NCBI RefSeq assembly: GCF_000219215.1 | Contig: NC_015723.1 | Coordinates: forward strand, 1,054,001-1,118,000 | DNA length: 64,000 bases | Direction: 5' to 3' | Source of the DNA: Cupriavidus necator N-1 | GTDB lineage: Bacteria; Pseudomonadota; Gammaproteobacteria; Burkholderiales; Burkholderiaceae | Shown here: positions 1 to 7,099 of the stretch, in pieces | Position numbering within the stretch: position 1 is the first letter of the stretch | How the letters are laid out: each line of letters opens with the position of its first letter | Made by a program: the position numbers and the translations under genes | Notes under the pieces: model-generated | Databases searched by the model: none | What the model saw: only the letters and a program-made list of their open reading frames with translations | What the model was told of the DNA's origin: nothing

Positions 1-42
1 CCGCAGGTGAACGGTCATATTCGATAGAGCACAGGAGACGAC

Positions 43-1023
43 ATGGCAAAACTCGTTAAGTTTTATGAAACAGGCGGACCCGACGTCCTTCGTTTTGAGG
101 ACGGCAGCGTTGGTGAGCCCGGACCGGGGGAGGTCCGCGTCCGCCACGTGGCGGCAGGCCTGAACTTTGCCGATACCTATTTCCGCAGCGGCACTTACAA
201 GGTTCCGCTGCCCAGCGGCATCGGCAACGAGGCTGCTGGCGTGATCGAGGCCGTCGGTGCCGGCGTTAGCCATCTGGCGGTCGGGGACCGTGTGACCTAT
301 ACGGGATTTACCAACACGCTGGGCGCCTACAGCACGGACCGGCTGATCTCTGCCGATCCGCTGATCAAGCTGCCGGAGGCAATCAGTTGCGAAGTCGCGG
401 CGGCCATGACGATGCGGGGCTTGTCAGCGGCCTACCTGATGCGCCGGATCTACCCCTTCAAGGCGGGCGACTCCATCCTGCTGCATGCCGCGGCAGGTGG
501 TGTTGGCCTGATTGTTTCGCAGTGGGCCAAATTGCTGGGGCTGACGGTGATCGGCACGGTTTCCACCGATGCCAAGGCCGAAGTGGCGCGCGCCCACGGC
601 TGTGACCACACCATCAACTACAGCCATGAGGAAGTGGCCAAGCGCGTGCGGGAACTGACGGACGGCGTGGGCGTGAACGTGGTCTTCGACAGCGTGGGCA
701 AGGACACCTTCATGTCCTCGCTGGACTCCCTCAAGCGCCGCGGCTTGCTGGTGTGCGTGGGTTTCGCCTCCGGCCCGGTCACCGGGTTCGATCCGGCAAT
801 TCTGGCCCGCAAAGGCTCGGCATTCCTGACGCGCCCAGGCCTGGCCGACTATATCGCCGATCCTGCCGAGAAGGCGGAACTGGTAGGCGAGCTGTTCGGC
901 CACGTGGCGGCTGGCCGCATCCGCATCGGGATAAATCAGCGCTATGCCCTGGAGGATGCAGTGCAGGCACACCGGGACCTGGAGTCTCGAAAGACCACCG
1001 GCTCGTCGATTTTCGTGATTTGA
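43..1023 (+). CDS. Zinc-independent quinone oxidoreductase (MDR superfamily)
   Basis: A 326-residue cytoplasmic NADPH:quinone reductase-like protein of the medium-chain dehydrogenase/reductase family. The N-terminal GroES-like fold carries GNEAAGVIEAVG (about residues 66-77). The Rossmann nucleotide-binding motif HAAAGGVG lies near residue 148, followed by QWAKLLG. Length and architecture match Qor-type enzymes (about 325 residues), and the cysteine/histidine pattern of the zinc alcohol dehydrogenases is absent. The family passes electrons from NADPH to quinones or reduces enones. The natural substrate cannot be read from the sequence. It lies 71 nt upstream of a BKACE gene on the same strand, so the two may be co-transcribed. 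Confidence 0.85.
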   Translation: MAKLVKFYETGGPDVLRFEDGSVGEPGPGEVRVRHVAAGLNFADTYFRSGTYKVPLPSGIGNEAAGVIEAVGAGVSHLAVGDRVTYTGFTNTLGAYSTDRLISADPLIKLPEAISCEVAAAMTMRGLSAAYLMRRIYPFKAGDSILLHAAAGGVGLIVSQWAKLLGLTVIGTVSTDAKAEVARAHGCDHTINYSHEEVAKRVRELTDGVGVNVVFDSVGKDTFMSSLDSLKRRGLLVCVGFASGPVTGFDPAILARKGSAFLTRPGLADYIADPAEKAELVGELFGHVAAGRIRIGINQRYALEDAVQAHRDLESRKTTGSSIFVI

Positions 1024-1094
1024 CAGCACGACGCAGCTCTCCCATCCAATTCGACATTCTCAAGATTCACATCTCAACCCGGAGATCCATCAAC

Positions 1095-2156
1095 ATGAAC
1101 TTCCTTGACGGCCACCTGTATCCCGAGAACCAGCAGCCTCTGATCATCACCGCCGCTCCCTATGCGCCGGGCTGGATCCCGTCAGACTTCCCGGAAGATA
1201 TCCCTGTCACCATGGCGGATCAGATCCAGAAGGCGGTGGATTGCTACGAAGCCGGTGCGAGAGTGCTGCATCTGCACGTGCGCGAAGAGGACGGCAAGGG
1301 CAGCAAGCGCCTGTCCAAGTTCAATGAGCTGATCGCCGGCGTGCGCAAGGCCTGTCCCGAGATGGTCATCCAGGTGGGAGGCTCTATCAGCTTCGCGCCT
1401 GAAGAGGGCCAAGGCGCCAAATGGCTTAGCGATGACACGCGGCATATGCTGGCCGAACTCGATCCGAAGCCCGACCAGGTGACGGTGACCGTCAACACCT
1501 CGCAGATGAATGTGACGGAGCATGCTGGTGTGGATGATTTCAAGGGACTGTCGCGAGGGTTCGCGCACCTCTACGATACCTACAAGGACATGGTCGTGCC
1601 CTCGAATCCCAGCTGGTTCGAGGAGCACGTTCGACGTCTGACCGCCGCCGGAATTCAGAGTGAGTTTCAGTGCTACAACATCAACAGCTTTGAAACGATT
1701 GAGCGGATGATTCGCCGCGGCGTCTACAAGGGCCCGCTGGTGATGAACTGGGTGGCTATCAGCGGCGGCATGGATCAGGCGAACATCTACAACCTGGCAA
1801 ATATTCTGCGAGCTGTGCCGGACGGAGCCGTGGTAACGGTGGAGAGTTCGGTGCTGAATGTGCTTCCCATCAACATGATCGGCATGGCCTTGGGCCTGCA
1901 TGTGCGGTGCGGCATCGAGGACGTACTCTGGAACCAGACCCGCACGGGAAAGATGAGCACCGTCGAACAGATCAAGCAGCTGGTGCGTATCGCCGGCGAA
2001 TTTGGTCGCCCCATCGCGACGGCGCAGCAGACCCGGGAGATCTTGCAGCTTGGGGTCTTCTACGACACGGTGGAAGAGACGCTTCAGAAGAATGGCTTCG
2101 CACCCAATCGTAACGGTGGCCACCAGGGCTTCCTGCGCAAGGCCGAATGCATGTAA
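1095..2156 (+). CDS. 3-keto-5-aminohexanoate cleavage family protein (BKACE)
   Basis: A 353-residue member of the BKACE (DUF849) family. These zinc enzymes condense a beta-keto acid with acetyl-CoA to give a CoA ester and acetoacetate. The His-x-His zinc ligands are visible in VLHLHVRE (His59, His61), and a likely Glu ligand lies in VTVESSV. The reading frame stays open upstream to about 753, but the ATG at 1095 is preceded by GGAG at 1081-1084 and gives the family N-terminus, so I use it. Neighbours are a quinone reductase and a Bug solute receptor, which suggests catabolism of an imported organic acid. The specific keto acid cannot be deduced. Confidence 0.85.
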   Translation: MNFLDGHLYPENQQPLIITAAPYAPGWIPSDFPEDIPVTMADQIQKAVDCYEAGARVLHLHVREEDGKGSKRLSKFNELIAGVRKACPEMVIQVGGSISFAPEEGQGAKWLSDDTRHMLAELDPKPDQVTVTVNTSQMNVTEHAGVDDFKGLSRGFAHLYDTYKDMVVPSNPSWFEEHVRRLTAAGIQSEFQCYNINSFETIERMIRRGVYKGPLVMNWVAISGGMDQANIYNLANILRAVPDGAVVTVESSVLNVLPINMIGMALGLHVRCGIEDVLWNQTRTGKMSTVEQIKQLVRIAGEFGRPIATAQQTREILQLGVFYDTVEETLQKNGFAPNRNGGHQGFLRKAECM

Positions 2157-2215
2157 AGAGCCCTTGGGGGAACTGATGGCCGGGCATCCTCGACCCACCA
2201 TGTGATTGCCGAAGG

Positions 2216-2247
2216 CGGGACCCGCGACGGTATGGGTCCCGTTCTTT
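2216..2247 (+). terminator. Rho-independent terminator after the BKACE gene
   Basis: An 8-bp perfect stem CGGGACCC / GGGTCCCG (2216-2223 with 2234-2241), a 10-nt loop and a short T-rich tail TTCTTT. It sits 60 nt after the BKACE stop codon and ends the qor-BKACE transcript. Confidence 0.65.
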
Positions 2248-2416
2248 CGCCTTGCTGCCGTGGACCCTCAAGACCTCGATCGCCGTGTGGCCGATGCTGC
2301 GAGCAGGGTTTTCCCTCTGTTTGCGCGAATCGACAACAACTTGTCGTGATCGGTCAAGCCGGTTGACGCGGGGCGATCCGAGAATGGAGAAATGACGGCA
2401 ATCAAGAGGTACAGAC

Positions 2417-3412
2417 ATGAGGAAGCGGACCAATAACTTATGGTGGCGCGGATACGCCTTGGCGATCGGAGTTGGTGTCGTCGGCGGGATGCCCGGGGCT
2501 CAGGCCCAGGAGGATTGGCCAAGCAAGCCGATCCGCCTGGTGGTTGGAGGACCTGCCGGCGGCAGCGCCGACGCCTTGGCGCGGCTGCTGGCGGAAGGCC
2601 TGCAGAAGGCATGGAGCAAGCCGGTTATCGTAGAAAACAAGCCTGGTGCCGCCGGCGCGCTGGCGATCAGCGATTTGCAGGCCACCGGCAAGGATGGTCA
2701 TACCCTTCTGGTCATCCAGGGCGGCGTCGTGAGCGAAGCGCCGTTGGCCTACAAGGTCCATTACAAGCCCTTTGCCGACCTGAAGCCCCTGGCCCAGGTC
2801 AGCCGGACGGGGTTGGTGCTGGTTGCCAACAAGGATGTGCCTGTATCCAACCTGAAGCAGTTGGTGGACTACGGCAAATCGCAAAAGGACGGCCTGGTTT
2901 TCGCGTCTTACGCTGCGGGATTGAGGGGCCACACCTCGGGCATACTGCTCGGGCAACTCACCCACGTGCCAATGCGGCATGTTGGCTACAAGGGCTCGCC
3001 TCCGGCGTTGAACGACCTGATGGGCGGCCACGTGCCGCTGATGTTCGATGGGGTGACTACCTCATTGCCGCTGATCAAGGCGGGAAAGATCAAAGCGATT
3101 GCGGTGGCCTATCCAAGCCGAATTTCCGCATTGGCGGATGTGCCTACGTTCAAGGAGCTCGGCTACCCGCAGCTGGCGCAGGCAGGCTGGTTCGCCGTGT
3201 GGTCGCGCCCGGATGTCGCTCCGGCAGTCCAGCAAAAAATCCGCGAGGCGACGCTGGCGTACTTCAAGCAACCCGGGGTGCAGAACCGCGTCAAGGATAT
3301 GGGCATGGAGCAGGGGAATGCCGTCACCTCGGAAGAGATGATGGCGGACCTGAAGCAGGCATACCAGCAACAGGCCGCGCTGCTGAAGTCCATAAACTAC
3401 CAGCCAGAGTAA
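2417..3412 (+). CDS. Bug-family tripartite tricarboxylate transporter substrate-binding protein
   Basis: A 331-residue periplasmic solute receptor of the Bug (TctC-like) family. The signal peptide ends at about AQA/QEDW (residue 30-31). The mature start WPSKPIRLVVGGPAGGSAD is the family signature, followed by the ligand-loop segment VENKPGAAG. No TctA/TctB membrane partners are nearby. This is usual in Cupriavidus and Bordetella, where most Bug proteins are orphans. The neighbouring BKACE enzyme suggests an organic acid ligand. This is inference. The gene follows a terminator, so it probably has its own promoter in 2248-2416, which I could not pinpoint. Confidence 0.88.
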   Translation: MRKRTNNLWWRGYALAIGVGVVGGMPGAQAQEDWPSKPIRLVVGGPAGGSADALARLLAEGLQKAWSKPVIVENKPGAAGALAISDLQATGKDGHTLLVIQGGVVSEAPLAYKVHYKPFADLKPLAQVSRTGLVLVANKDVPVSNLKQLVDYGKSQKDGLVFASYAAGLRGHTSGILLGQLTHVPMRHVGYKGSPPALNDLMGGHVPLMFDGVTTSLPLIKAGKIKAIAVAYPSRISALADVPTFKELGYPQLAQAGWFAVWSRPDVAPAVQQKIREATLAYFKQPGVQNRVKDMGMEQGNAVTSEEMMADLKQAYQQQAALLKSINYQPE

Positions 3413-3572
3413 TACGGCAGTCACCTGGCCGCGCAACTGGCTGGGTGACTACCGTTGCGGCAGGCCCCTAGTGAAGCCCGATCACGAGCGTTTGCGCATG
3501 AACGCTTCGGCCTGCGGCCACTCGCCATAGCCAAAAGCGGGGTTCAGATGCCCGACCGATCACGTCGATCTT

Positions 3573-4484
3573 TCAGTAAGTCGCGTCACCGATGATGGCG
3601 GTGCGCTCCATCTTCCGGTGGCACGGGGGGTAATCCATCACTGCGTAGTGCTGGGTTGAACGGTTGTCCCAGAACGCAACGCTGTTTTTCTTCCAGCGAA
3701 AACGCACCTGGTATTCGGGGATGGTAGCCTGGCTGACCAGGTAGTTCAGCAAATTGCTGGCACCCGGCGCCTTGTCCAGCCCGAAGCGGACGTTGTCGGG
3801 CACGTTGTAATTGGTGAAGTGCGTCGTAAAGCTTCCGTTGACGAACAGGATCTTCTCTCCGGTTTCAGGATGGGTGCGCACAACCGGGTGCTCGGCATCC
3901 GGGTACTGAGCCTTCAGTGCAAGACGCTTTTCGATCGGCATGGCGGCACCGAAGCTGGCCTCGATGCCGTGGCGCGCGCGTAATGCGGCGATCTTCGTCT
4001 TGATCTCCTCGGGCAACTGGTTATAGGCCTCGACCATGTTGACCCACATCGTGTCGCCGCCCACGGGCGGGCACTCGATACAGCGCAGCACGCAGCCTAG
4101 CGGTGGCTTTTCGCGCCAGGTGGCATCGGTATGCCAGGAATTCTCGTTACGATCGGGAAGACTGTCCGGGGTTTTGTAGATCTGGACAAGTCCCGGGTAA
4201 TCGGGATGGCTGCCCACCACCGGATGGTCCTCCAACTCGCCAAAGCGGCGTGCAAAGGCCACGTGCTGCGCGCGCGTGATGTCCTGGTCGCGGAAGAACA
4301 GCACGCGATGCTTCAGGAGCAGGGCACGGATTTCCGCCATCTGTTGGTCGTCTTCGGCCGCCGCACCGAGGTTGACGTTGCTGAGCTCCGCACCGATCGT
4401 GCAAGTGACTTGCTCGACCTGGATCGAATTGCCCAGAGAGGTTGCGCGGACCACTGCGGGTGCCGCTTTGAGGCGCTGAATCAT
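3573..4484 (-). CDS. TauD/TfdA-family Fe(II)/2-oxoglutarate dioxygenase
   Basis: A 303-residue non-haem iron dioxygenase. The facial triad is visible as HTD in ENSWHTDATW (about residues 117-126) and a distal His in DNRSTQHYAVMDY near the C-terminus. The 2-oxoglutarate-binding region follows the family pattern. TauD/TfdA enzymes hydroxylate taurine, alkylsulfonates or aryloxyalkanoates, releasing sulfite or a phenol. The substrate cannot be assigned here. It is transcribed divergently from an AraC-type regulator across 127 bp, a common layout for a regulator controlling the adjacent catabolic gene. Confidence 0.85.
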   Translation of the reverse strand: MIQRLKAAPAVVRATSLGNSIQVEQVTCTIGAELSNVNLGAAAEDDQQMAEIRALLLKHRVLFFRDQDITRAQHVAFARRFGELEDHPVVGSHPDYPGLVQIYKTPDSLPDRNENSWHTDATWREKPPLGCVLRCIECPPVGGDTMWVNMVEAYNQLPEEIKTKIAALRARHGIEASFGAAMPIEKRLALKAQYPDAEHPVVRTHPETGEKILFVNGSFTTHFTNYNVPDNVRFGLDKAPGASNLLNYLVSQATIPEYQVRFRWKKNSVAFWDNRSTQHYAVMDYPPCHRKMERTAIIGDATY

Positions 4485-4554
4485 GAACCCTGTCTCCTAT
4501 TGTCGATTAGGCCAATCGATCCTTGCGAGTCTGGATGTGACGGGTTTCTCCCGC

Positions 4555-4582
4555 TTGACAGTACATGACTGGGATTTATCAT
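4555..4582 (+). promoter_or_regulatory. Sigma-70 type promoter for the AraC gene
   Basis: TTGACA at 4555-4560 and TATCAT at 4577-4582 with a 16-bp spacer, ending 29 nt before the AraC start codon. The -35 is a perfect consensus match and the -10 matches at four of six positions. Confidence 0.5.
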
Positions 4583-4611
4583 TCCATGTCAATGTTCTAC
4601 TCTGACCGCCA

Positions 4612-5637
4612 ATGTCTTCACTAGTCCGCGCTGCGGCCCTCACCAACTACAGCGAGGTCGCTCGAACCGCCGGACTGGACCCGGTGCGGATGCTCCTTGA
4701 CGCGGGGTTAAGTCCGAGCGTGCTGCGCGAGCCGGACCTCATGATTCCGGTGGAGCGTGTCGGACGATTGCTGCAGGCGTCAGCAACCCTGTCTGGCAAC
4801 GAGAGTTTCGGACTGTGCATGGCCGAGTCGCGGCTGTTGTCGAATCTTGGGGCCGTAGGATTGCTGATCCGCGACCAGGCGACGCTGCGCGACTCGCTTC
4901 GCATGCTGATGCGCTATCAGGCGTGGCTCAACGGTGCGCTGTCGCTGGCGGTAGAGGAGTGCGGCGAACTGGTCATTATTCGCGAGGCGGTCATCGCTGG
5001 CAGTGCACATCAGCCCACGCGCCAAAGGGTTGAACTGGCACTGGGGGTAATGGTGCGGCTGATACGCCAGCTTCTCAAGCCCGACTGGGAGCCGCGGCGT
5101 GTATGCTTCGAGCACCCGGCGCCGCGGGACCTTAGTACGCACCACCGGTTTTTTGGCCCTTGCGTCGAGTTCGACTATGAATTCAACTGCATCATCTGCG
5201 CGAAGGCCGATCTCGACGCACGCAACCCGTCTGCCGATCCGGCCATGGCGCGCTACGCGCAGCAGCTGATAGACGCGTCTGTCATCTCGCAGCAGGCGAC
5301 CATGTTTGAGGACGTGCGGCGCATTGTCCTGCTGCTGTTGCCCAGCGGACGTTGCAGCATCGAGCAGGTGGCGGACCACCTGGGCGTGGTGTGCCGCACG
5401 GTCCAGCGCCGGCTGGCGGAGGAGGGGCAGAGCTTCTCGTCGATCGTCAACGACATCCGCACGGAACTCGCCGCGCGTCATGTCGTCGAAAGCGATCGCC
5501 CGTTGACCGAGGTGGCGACGCTACTCGGTTTTTCCGCGCCGAGCGGATTCTCGCGCTGGTATCACGCGCAATTTGGTTGCAGCCCCAAGGAGAGCCGGGC
5601 CACACGCGGCACAGTGCGCCGAAAGACGACTGCTTAG
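4612..5637 (+). CDS. AraC-family transcriptional regulator
   Basis: A 341-residue regulator. The N-terminal part is the arabinose-binding-like domain found in OruR/ArgR-type AraC proteins (LLDAGLSPSVLREPDLMIPV), and the C-terminal 100 residues hold the double helix-turn-helix (VADHLGVVCRTVQRRLAEEG, then LTEVATLLGFSAPSGFSRWY). The ending FGCSPKESR matches the family's typical end (FGxSPxxxR). It is divergent from the TauD/TfdA-like gene and may activate it. A GntR-type regulator follows 140 nt downstream. Confidence 0.9.
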   Translation: MSSLVRAAALTNYSEVARTAGLDPVRMLLDAGLSPSVLREPDLMIPVERVGRLLQASATLSGNESFGLCMAESRLLSNLGAVGLLIRDQATLRDSLRMLMRYQAWLNGALSLAVEECGELVIIREAVIAGSAHQPTRQRVELALGVMVRLIRQLLKPDWEPRRVCFEHPAPRDLSTHHRFFGPCVEFDYEFNCIICAKADLDARNPSADPAMARYAQQLIDASVISQQATMFEDVRRIVLLLLPSGRCSIEQVADHLGVVCRTVQRRLAEEGQSFSSIVNDIRTELAARHVVESDRPLTEVATLLGFSAPSGFSRWYHAQFGCSPKESRATRGTVRRKTTA

Positions 5638-5777
5638 CCTGCACCGACCGAAATGCCACGCCCGGCCATCCGCCCGATACGCCACGTAAGGTAAGATCTT
5701 GGACGCTGCGAGCGGTGCAGCGCCGATCGAGGGCAACACCCGACCGGTTCCCCAATAATCGGAAGGATTTACCCCTC

Positions 5778-6590
5778 ATGGGCAGACTCAAGACTACCAA
5801 CACGCCAGAACTGCAGTTGCTGCTTGCGCCGCAAACACCGCAGAATCCGGTCACGCTGGCGGTCGAGCAGGCGCTTATGCATGGACGCGATTGGTCGGCA
5901 TCCGTTGCTGACCAGATTGCGGTGCGGCTGGCGGGACTGATTACGATCGACGTGATCCACGCAGGCCAACGCCTGCTTGAGAAAGACATCAGCGAGGTCC
6001 TGGAGGTCAGCCGTGCTCCAGTGCGCGAGGCCTTGCGCATCCTGGAGCGGGAGCGGCTGATCGAGTTCCGCGCTCGGCGCGGCGCCATTGTCACCGAGCC
6101 CAATGCCCAGGATCTGCGGGATATCTACGTCGTGCGGGACGCACTGTTTGCCATTCTGCTCAGGCAGCTGATGGAAGAGCGCGCGGACGCGCTTGATGCG
6201 TTATTCGAGCAATTCATGCCGCGGCTCGGCAAGGCCGTCGAGGAATCCGTGGACGCCTATATCAGCGTGACCTTCCTGGCGAACATGGCCATGGCAGACC
6301 TGTCGAGCAACCGGCTGGTCGGGGAGCTGCTGAACTCCATCTCGCTGCGGGTCCTGCGCTATGTGCGGTTGGGGCTCGCCTCCCGTCCCGGGTCGCTGGA
6401 GAATTCCTTCAAGACCTGGCGTGCCCTGCAGCGCGCCGTAACCAGGCGGGATATCGATGCGGTCCTGGAGACCGCTCACAAGCGCATCGGAAACTCCCGC
6501 GAAGCCGCCATCCGTGCACTGGCATCCGGCGTCCGGAAAGGCAAGGCCGGCCCTGCCGGCCACGGCGCTGTGCCAGCAAGCGCTTTCTGA
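5778..6590 (+). CDS. GntR-family regulator, FCD (FadR C-terminal) subfamily
   Basis: A 270-residue regulator. An N-terminal winged helix (about residues 45-110) contains EVSRAPVREALRILERERLI, the canonical GntR recognition region. The remaining all-helical part fits an FCD ligand domain. The frame is open further upstream, but the ATG at 5778 follows GGAAGGA (5761-5767) and gives a normal N-terminus. The N-terminal extension of about 40 residues before the helix-turn-helix is longer than in most FadR relatives. The target is not evident. The nearest candidates are the upstream catabolic genes. Confidence 0.85.
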   Translation: MGRLKTTNTPELQLLLAPQTPQNPVTLAVEQALMHGRDWSASVADQIAVRLAGLITIDVIHAGQRLLEKDISEVLEVSRAPVREALRILERERLIEFRARRGAIVTEPNAQDLRDIYVVRDALFAILLRQLMEERADALDALFEQFMPRLGKAVEESVDAYISVTFLANMAMADLSSNRLVGELLNSISLRVLRYVRLGLASRPGSLENSFKTWRALQRAVTRRDIDAVLETAHKRIGNSREAAIRALASGVRKGKAGPAGHGAVPASAF

Positions 6591-6627
6591 GTCCGCGCGG
6601 GCAGGACTGCCCGCTATGGCTCTCCGG

Positions 6628-6960
6628 TCAAGGGACCGGCGCCCGGCTGGCGAACGCATTCCATTCCCGGAAGACCGTATCCAGGCAGGACGCCGAATCG
6701 CAACGGTCCCGCTTCTTGCGGAACGCTGCAATGTCCGCCTCAGTGATTGCCCGCGCCTTGAGCAGGCGCTGCTGGTCGGCGTAGATGCGCTGGTAGCCCA
6801 TGGAAAACAGCGCGGATTCGCAGATCAGTCGTTGCGCCTGCGTGGCGCTGGCGGGCGTGGCCGACGGATCGCAGTCGATGTCGGTGGCATGCGCGGTGCT
6901 CAGGAACATGAGGCCTGCGGATGCCAGGGTGTGGAGGGCGATGCGGACAATGCAGGTCAT
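6628..6960 (-). CDS. Small secreted LprI-like (DUF1311-type) protein
   Basis: A 110-residue protein with a signal peptide ending near AHA/TDIDC and four cysteines in the mature part. The pattern (AQRLICESA, then a helix, then RDRCDSASCLDTVFREW) resembles the lysozyme-inhibitor LprI/DUF1311 fold, where paired cysteines bracket a helical hairpin. The family includes lysozyme inhibitors, but many members have no known role, so I do not assign activity. It is monocistronic and convergent with the GntR gene (38 nt between ends). Confidence 0.6.
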   Translation of the reverse strand: MTCIVRIALHTLASAGLMFLSTAHATDIDCDPSATPASATQAQRLICESALFSMGYQRIYADQQRLLKARAITEADIAAFRKKRDRCDSASCLDTVFREWNAFASRAPVP

Positions 6961-7099
6961 GACGGGTTGGGGGAGAGGGCTGACGCTCGACGCAAAGGCG
7001 CCGTGTCAGGCGAATAGTAGCGCGCCCCGGTTGCGGGCCGACAGGTTCTCATTGCGTGCCGGCCCGCGTCGCATTGCTCAGCGGAACCTGCGTGGCTTG

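Noticed and set aside
7033..7067. GC-rich hairpin after the TonB receptor gene
   Set aside because: It has 8-bp arms (GCGGGCCG/CGGCCCGC) but a 19-nt loop and no T-tract on the minus strand, so it is not called a terminator.
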